DNA from: Tethya wilhelma
Lineage: Eukaryota; Porifera; Demospongiae; Tethyida; Tethyidae
Direction of reading: 5' to 3'
Assembly: GCA_964030475.1 (NCBI GenBank)
Contig: CAXIPT010000001.1
Coordinates: 5,735,973 to 5,799,972 of the forward strand
Length of the DNA stretch: 64,000 bases
Within the stretch, counting starts at the first letter, position 1, and the number at the start of each line of letters is the position of its first letter. This document shows, in pieces, positions 58,922 through 64,000 of the stretch. The translations under genes and the position numbers were made by a program. Under the pieces are notes generated by a model. The model saw only the letters and a list, made by a program, of their open reading frames with translations. It made no database searches and was not told the origin of the DNA.

Positions 58922-59836
58922 ATGGCATCTGGAAGTTCAGCCACAGACCCACATTCTGAGATAACAGTAAGAATACTAAATACATATAAAAATAAGTATA
59001 TAAGTCTTCTGTGACTTGGATAGGTGAGAGTTGAGAGTAGAGAAGCACCCCCAGAGTCTTTAGTCTTGAGCTTGAGCCGGTTTCTTGATGACAATCAACC
59101 TGAGGACCATACTGTGACACTGACTCTGGACACCTTGACTCTAGAAGAGCCCCACAGCACACCACCTGGTGTTGCCCACAGTAGCTCGCCATCTCCACCA
59201 CCACCACTAGATGATCCTGTGAGAGCCAGCACACCACCACCACCAGACGAACCCGAGTCAATGGAAGCCAACGATGATGAACCAGAAGGTAAGACACCAG
59301 AAGGAAGAGCATACGTACATCACTTAGTTCAATCTAATACAATCATTCACAGGCAGAGTGTACATCAGTCATCCACGGGGTTATAAACACCAGCCCAACT
59401 ATCCTGACTTTCGTGGATATAATCACTGTCGACATTGCCTTTGCGATCCATGTGTCATCTCTCTACCTCCGGATTTCTTCCGAGGATCCTCCAGTGCACA
59501 CGCAGCCAATGACGAGAAGCGACACAGGCTGTACAGGATGTTTTGGAGATTGCTGAAGGATTTAGGGTTGTGGCAAGATGAAGAATATCTTGTGAGGAAG
59601 GAAGCCAGGACTGTCCGAGATGACAAGCGAGATATTATGCCTGATTGTGTGATAGAAGTAAGTGTAATTGTGTACAATTTCTAACTCAATACATTCTGTA
59701 CCTTTGTGTAACTGTGTAGGCAATTAGGGAAAAATATCCAAGTCTTGATGGACATTACAGAGACTACATGTCAACCTTCGAGGCTCTCATGGAGGCAGAC
59801 ACACTTGAACCTGAGGAGTTACCATCACTAGATTAG
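58922..59836 (+). CDS. Transposon ORF1, P2X7-ballast-like domain protein
   Basis: Four exons (58922-58966, 59024-59288, 59353-59657, 59720-59836) join in frame to 243 aa. The N-terminal third is acidic and Pro/Ser-rich (disordered). A Cys cluster CRHCLCDPC follows. The C-terminal half (YRMFWRLLKDLGLW ... MPDCVIEAIREKYPSLDGHYRDYM) resembles the end of the P2X7 receptor intracellular 'ballast' (YRCYATWRFG ... LPSCCRWRIRKEFPKSEGQYSGF), a zinc and nucleotide-binding module also found as stand-alone invertebrate proteins. No transmembrane segment is visible, so this is not a channel. An in-frame ATG at 58901 is an alternative start; 58922 has the better context (A at -3, G at +4). Its stop is 24 bases from that of the convergent transposase gene. 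A DNA-binding or transposition-accessory role is inferred. Confidence 0.75.
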
Positions 59837-59860
59837 AGATATTTCATGTTTTATACATAC

Positions 59861-62477
59861 TTAATCATCTTCATCTTCACTTTCATCATCTGAGTCCATA
59901 GGAATTAGCAAACCATCCTCTATCAACTCATTGTTGCCATCCAGATCGTCATCATCACTCAGCTCACTGTAACATTAGTCCACACACATAAGTATGTCAC
60001 ACAATAACAAAAGTTTGTAAATACACTAGCTGACCTTACATCAACCTTGTTCAAAGCTACATAATCCATCCAAAGAGATTCCACAAATTTGAACGTCTTT
60101 GCCTTTAACACTTTCATGGGAGTACGACGATCAGGTCGTCGCAAGTCTTTGACCTTCCTCATGCTAGTGTAGGCTCTGTTCACATTTTCGTTCTGTTACA
60201 AGAATCACTGTAAGCACACATTTCTTCAAAAATACCTGTCTGTTCACTAACCCAATCCATGACTGCTAGATACATTCTCATGGTAAATGTGGAAGTGGAG
60301 AAGTGGATTCTCTTTGGTAGGTAGGTAAGGAGCTGGTGATTGAATGACTCCACCCAGTATGTGTCACGACACTGCAAGGAAAATTTGCAAGACAATTAAG
60401 GTGTTATAACTAGAGGTTCAATTCAATTGAAAATTTGCAATTTTATAACAACACGATGACCACAACTGTACACACATACTCTGCAAAAGGCCCCTGCTTG
60501 TCGATATATGTAGGTAGCTTTGAGGTGGTTTACAAGGGCCACTTCTGCTCTGGCATCAGTGAGCACATCCTTACTGGGTGAATAGGCTGGTGTATGGCAG
60601 GATGATGTCACCGGACAGTTAGCGTGAAATCCCTATACATATACATACACATATGCAGTGTACAAAAGTACAAAATTATACACATAGTTTTATCATACTC
60701 TTGTCAATATACCTTGTAATGTTGAGGAATATTCAAAATCAAGTGTTGGAGTTTACTGGGCGAATCCTCACAATTTTTCATCGCCCAGTATAGATGGATC
60801 TTTATGCTTCGTTCTAATTAATGCACACACATCCCCAGCAAAATTGTCTGCAAAAAAAAATTTGCTCAACATACGTTTGTCGACTAGTTGAGGAAACCAC
60901 GTCTTCCCTCTATCCCGTACACGACCAGAGGCAATCTTCTGCATCTCTTTGCCAACATTCTTTGTACCTACAATACAAATGTACTATATATAACTGTACC
61001 TAGGCTGCTTTGTTCCTACCATGCCACGTGTCATATGAATTGACCAAACCAAGTGTACGAGTGATGTAGCTGGACACAGAAGTGGCAATATCATGAGCTA
61101 CCTCGGTGATGTGAAGGCCTATGTGAATAAACATGTGGACGTCATGTACAGTACAATCAACACAAGTTACCTCTGGCTTGGACTTGGGGAATAACCTCCT
61201 TGGTACAAGCTAGCTCTCGAGTCTGAGCTACACCATGAGCAGTCCGAGCTATGGTACTAATACCAAGGATCTTGTGAGTGCTGTAGAATAGTACATATCA
61301 AGGAGGGTGCTGGAGGAACAAAATTCAACTTACTTTCCAGACAAACAAGGCACAGTAGTGTGATAGGCATTTGCTGTTGAGTCGTGTCGTGCATCAGTGA
61401 TGACCCACTATAATAGTGAGAATACATGTAGACCGTACACCTTGTTGTGATGTTTACAAATTTGGTATACCCACCTCCCCTTTCGTAGGGTAATCAGGAA
61501 GTTTCTTGACACCGTCAACAGCAGTCTGCATGCTTTTTTCAGCAGCTTTGCCTATCAGTTCTTTGTAGCCTCGTTTGTGGTACACTGCATTGAAGTGAAC
61601 AAAGATGTGTGACATACAATAAATAAATAGCTAGAATTCAAGATGTACTTGTGCGGATGTAGTCGTGACCTAGCCCTCCGAAGCGAACAAACTTGCACAA
61701 ATGGGTGTATTGTGATGGCAGGATACCGGCACAAGTGAACCCATGTACAAATCTAATAGAAAGAACATGTTAGCTACAAACAATATTCTGAAAAATATTA
61801 TGTATCAAACTTACTTCTGATTGACCAAGTAGTGGCCACCAAACACACGTGAGCTCGACCAGGTTCGTCTCTGCTTCTTACACCGACGACACTGGAAGAG
61901 CACTCGGAGAACATGGCCTTTCTATATTTGTACAAACATACAATTGATATACATATGTCAGTACAGCTGTTGAACGTCACTAAACAAGTAAGGCACATGC
62001 ACTATAGATTACATACCTGAACTACACTCTCAAGACTCCAAGGTGATCTGGAGTTGCCACAGGGACAAGGCGACGCAAGTCCTGTGAGCAAGTCCTCGAA
62101 ACAATGGTACTCCGTGACAAACATGGACTCATTGCTATCGTCCGGCTTACCATCAGCTAAGTACACACCTATTTCATGGGTAATAGATATTTACTACAGT
62201 ACTGAAAGTGATTTATGTCTCAAAACTCACCACAATCACGCATAAAGGACCTGGTCTGAACATCTCCATCATGTTCAGAGGTCATGGGTCCATCATCAGT
62301 CTCCACACTGTCACAAAGAGCGCTAAAAAGACTCAAATTGTCGAGAGGTGGACTGCCTGATGGTGTCAGAAGCTTTCTAATGCTCCCTAGCCTCGTCACA
62401 AAAGCCTCTTTCTCTTCTTGAGTGGAAAAATGGACGTCAAAAGTGTAACGCACACGCTTTCTCGTTCCGCTCGCCAT
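59861..62477 (-). CDS. Transposon ORF2, DDE transposase (Kolobok-like)
   Basis: Fourteen exons join in frame to 578 aa with no stop: 62231-62477, 62017-62168, 61815-61921, 61648-61752, 61475-61586, 61334-61407, 61171-61280, 61020-61118, 60875-60967, 60713-60813, 60480-60632, 60252-60371, 60035-60192, 59861-59966. A zinc-ribbon-like pair (CPCG and CRRCKK) precedes the core. Candidate catalytic residues are Asp in WVITDARHD (about 245-249), Asp in YDTWHGTKN (about 332, with the D(2)H signature of hAT/MULE/Kolobok-type enzymes) and Glu in WVESFNHQL (about 459). The segment LPKRIHFSTSTFTMRMYLA and the following DWNENVN resemble uncharacterised invertebrate proteins. The tail is acidic. A genuine cut-and-paste enzyme is inferred from the triad, TIRs and TTAA. 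A domesticated gene is less likely because the element ends are intact. Confidence 0.8.
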
Positions 62478-62626
62478 TTTCGTCGCTCTGTAAGCTATGA
62501 CGTAATGTAGCTTCCTAAATAGCTATAGCGCTAATATCTAAGCAAAATAGATGCGAAAACAAAGTGTATACACACTAAGAAGAATGTATGCGAAGCGCTG
62601 CTGATTTGTCCATGTTTAAAATTTCA

Positions 62627-62671
62627 CGTCCGCCATTTTTCTGGCCGGGCCCCGCCCCTTTTATACCCCCG
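62627..62671 (-). promoter_or_regulatory. Subterminal promoter-like block, right (inverted copy)
   Basis: Read on the minus strand: GGGGGTATAAAAGGGG, then GGGGCCCGGCCAG, then AAAAATGGCGGACG. The TATA is about 185 bases above the transposase ATG at 62477. It mirrors the left block in order and spacing. Confidence 0.62.
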
Positions 62672-62679
62672 CCTCTCGT
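62662..62679 (-). repeat. Right terminal inverted repeat of the transposon
   Basis: On the + strand the end reads TATACCCCCGCCTCTCGT followed by TTAA at 62680-62683. It is complementary to the left terminus with two mismatches. Confidence 0.88.
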
Positions 62680-62683
62680 TTAA

Positions 62684-63179
62684 GCTATACCGTGGACACT
62701 TAGTTTTAGAATCTTCTACTACCACAAAGAAAATACCGACATGTGTACTCACTTCCTCAAACAGTACTGTATTACAATGCAGAATATTAAAATTTAATAA
62801 TTGTTGATTTATTAGTACTTACATTTCAATTTAAATAATTATTGTTACTCATGAATAATTAACAAGGTATGCAAGTATATATTCTGTAGGGTGAGTGCAT
62901 GTACAATTATTGAGTTGCAATGTTAGATGAATTCCAATAGCTTTTTCTTGTTTCCATCCCCGCGTACAAACTGAAACACAATAAAAGTGTTTGGTTGCAT
63001 GTAGTACAGGGTTTTTAAAATCTTTGCAATATTCAAGCACCAATTTGAAAATAATTCCATTAATGAAAGTCATGTCTCAGACTCCCGACTTCCACATATA
63101 GAAGTACCTCATACATGTACACTAAATTCAAATTTCAATTTAGATCAATACTAGCTTAAAGATGNCTACAAACTTACAG
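62684..63179. other. AT-rich spacer with single-N gap
   Basis: No gene recognised. The N at 63165 lies 15 bases before the fibrinogen-domain exon, so upstream exons of that gene may be missing from the assembly. Confidence 0.5.
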
Positions 63180-63469
63180 TTGGTTCTTATAATTCATTGA
63201 GTACTGCTTATGATTCTTTAAGCAGTCACAATGGAAAGAAGTTCTCTACACCAGATGAGGATAATGATGGAATTTCAACAACAGATTGTGCAAGTGCTTA
63301 TAGTAGTGGTTGGTGGTATGGTGTCAGTTCAACAGATTGTTACGACACACAGCTGACTGGAAAATGGTATTCAAGTGGTAGTCAAGAAGAAACTGATGGT
63401 ATTATATGGGAAGGCTGGTTAGGGGGCTACCCACTGAAAACAGCAATGATGGCAGTGAGACCTGCATAA
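63180..63469 (+). CDS. Fibrinogen-related (FReD/ficolin-type) C-terminal exon, partial
   Basis: An acceptor (AACTTACAG) at 63179 opens a frame of 96 codons to a TAA at 63469. HNGKKFSTPDEDNDG, the Cys pair DCASAYSSGWWY, and IIWEGWLGGYPLKTAMMAVRP match the last third of fibrinogen-like domains, including the calcium-site region (DEDND) and the WWY motif. These domains recognise carbohydrate or acetyl groups in secreted lectins and matrix proteins. The rest of the gene is not in this window on this strand, and an N gap lies just upstream. Complete gene, fragment or pseudogene cannot be decided. Confidence 0.8.
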
Positions 63470-64000
63470 AGTCTTTATGTAGTTAACGTTACAATACTTA
63501 AACATTAAATTTTTTGGTCTATTAGTGTAGTGTATAATATTATAATTATTGACATTAACACTATATTCACTATTAATTTTTGCTTGGCCTGTATAATATA
63601 TATTGGTTGTATTATCAACTTGTCACATTACACTAACTGCACATATGGATATACAGCTATACAGTGATTATATATGATCACTGTATAGCTGTATAACTGC
63701 ACATATGCATATGTGCAGTTAGCAGTACTAGTGGACATGCAGTGTGTGTTTAAATAATATTAATACAGTACAGAAAAGAAAAAGGTAAATAATTATATAT
63801 AGAGTATAAGCAATCAATAAAAATCCACACTGTCTATTATTTTAATTTATTAAATTTACATTTTTATTGCTTTATCAGAATACTAAAGAGAGCACTTGTA
63901 TATTCTTTGGCTAGTAATACTTGTATTACTGGCATGAGTGCAGGAAGTTACTAACACATTACATACACCTTATAACACCTTAAAACACAACAACACAACA
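63470..64000. other. 3' flank, AT-rich, no gene
   Basis: Possible 3' UTR of the fibrinogen-domain gene followed by AT-rich sequence with the hairpin at 63632-63723. No coding region seen. Confidence 0.5.
63632..63723. repeat. Nested inverted repeat / long hairpin
   Basis: Outer arms CTAACTGCACATAT and ATATGTGCAGTTAG enclose perfect 18-base arms (63651-63668 with 63677-63694, ATACAGCTATACAGTGAT) around an 8-base loop. A separate perfect 26-base palindrome occupies 63695-63720. Confidence 0.8.

Larger units (their letters stand above)
58647..62679. mobile_element. Two-gene Kolobok-like DNA transposon with TTAA target duplications
   Basis: Left end ACGAGAAGCGGGCGTATA and right end (read inward) ACGAGAGGCGGGGGTATA are 16/18 identical inverted repeats. 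Each is bordered by TTAA (58643-58646 and 62680-62683). A second block beside each terminus, with TATAAAAGG then GGGCCCGGCC and AAATGGCGGA, is also inverted between the ends. The 4,033-base interior carries two genes facing inward, a transposase-like gene (-) and a P2X7-ballast-like gene (+), both intact over 14 and 4 exons. TTAA targets occur in Kolobok and piggyBac; the transposase D(2)H motif argues for Kolobok. Near-perfect ends and open frames suggest a young, possibly active, copy. Confidence 0.85.

Noticed and set aside
58577..59014. Longer N-terminus for the transposon + gene reaching up to 58577
   Set aside because: It would begin outside the element, left of the TTAA, and run through the terminal repeat; the ATG at 58922 fits Kozak context and the element boundary.
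58647..62679. Calling the element a piggyBac because of its TTAA targets
   Set aside because: The transposase shows a D(2)H motif and no piggyBac-like DDD layout or terminal cysteine-rich finger; Kolobok fits better, though a profile search is needed.

Overview
This window is animal nuclear DNA. It is AT-rich, every recognisable gene is a eukaryotic (mostly metazoan) orthologue, coding exons have GT-AG introns of roughly 50-500 bases, and (CA)n and (GA)n microsatellites sit in many introns. A thrombospondin, phospholipase C gamma, an MTSS-type I-BAR protein and a fibrinogen-like domain, together with compact genes packed on alternating strands, suggest an early-branching or other marine invertebrate. 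A sponge is my best guess, but nothing here proves it.

Layout: 1-6306 shows no convincing gene. Then come a secreted thrombospondin (+, 6307-15103); single-exon YEATS2 (+, 15845-18280); a DUSP15/22-type phosphatase (-, 18761-20205); CPSF1 (+, 20326-27968, 30 exons); ribosomal protein eL14 (-, 28265-28795); phospholipase C gamma (+, 28999-39593, 23 exons); an MTSS I-BAR/WH2 gene (-, 40298-48751); TMEM18 (+, 49087-50047); RUSF1 (-, 50185-53215); a small C2HC-motif protein (-, 53414-53710); a WBP2-like GRAM protein (+, 53723-54513); an unrecognised ORF (-, 54546-54836); THTPA (+, 54942-55910); single-exon FAM135 (-, 56201-58420); a complete-looking DNA transposon (58647-62679); and a fibrinogen-domain fragment (+, 63180-63469). 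I joined exons by hand. For TSP, DUSP, CPSF1, eL14, PLCG, MTSS, TMEM18, RUSF1, THTPA and both transposon genes the joined length is a multiple of three with one open frame. From YEATS2 onward the strand nearly always flips, giving divergent pairs with start codons 12-335 bases apart and tail-to-tail 3' ends.

The most interesting object is the 4.03-kb element at 58647-62679. It has TTAA on both sides, 18-base terminal inverted repeats, and two intact multi-exon genes pointing inward whose stop codons are 24 bases apart. One encodes a 578-aa DDE-type transposase with a D(2)H motif (Kolobok-like). The other encodes a 243-aa protein whose C-terminal half resembles the P2X7 intracellular 'ballast' domain. 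Near-identical TATA and GC-rich blocks beside each terminus look like paired promoters.

Assembly caution: six single-N gaps (31199, 36057, 39152, 40771, 45117, 63165) are present, and several segments are duplicated next to them (PLCG EF-hand exons, PLCG C-terminal SH2 exon, one MTSS exon). A further N-free tandem copy of three thrombospondin exons lies between CA/GT repeats. These look more like unmerged contig ends or alleles than biology.
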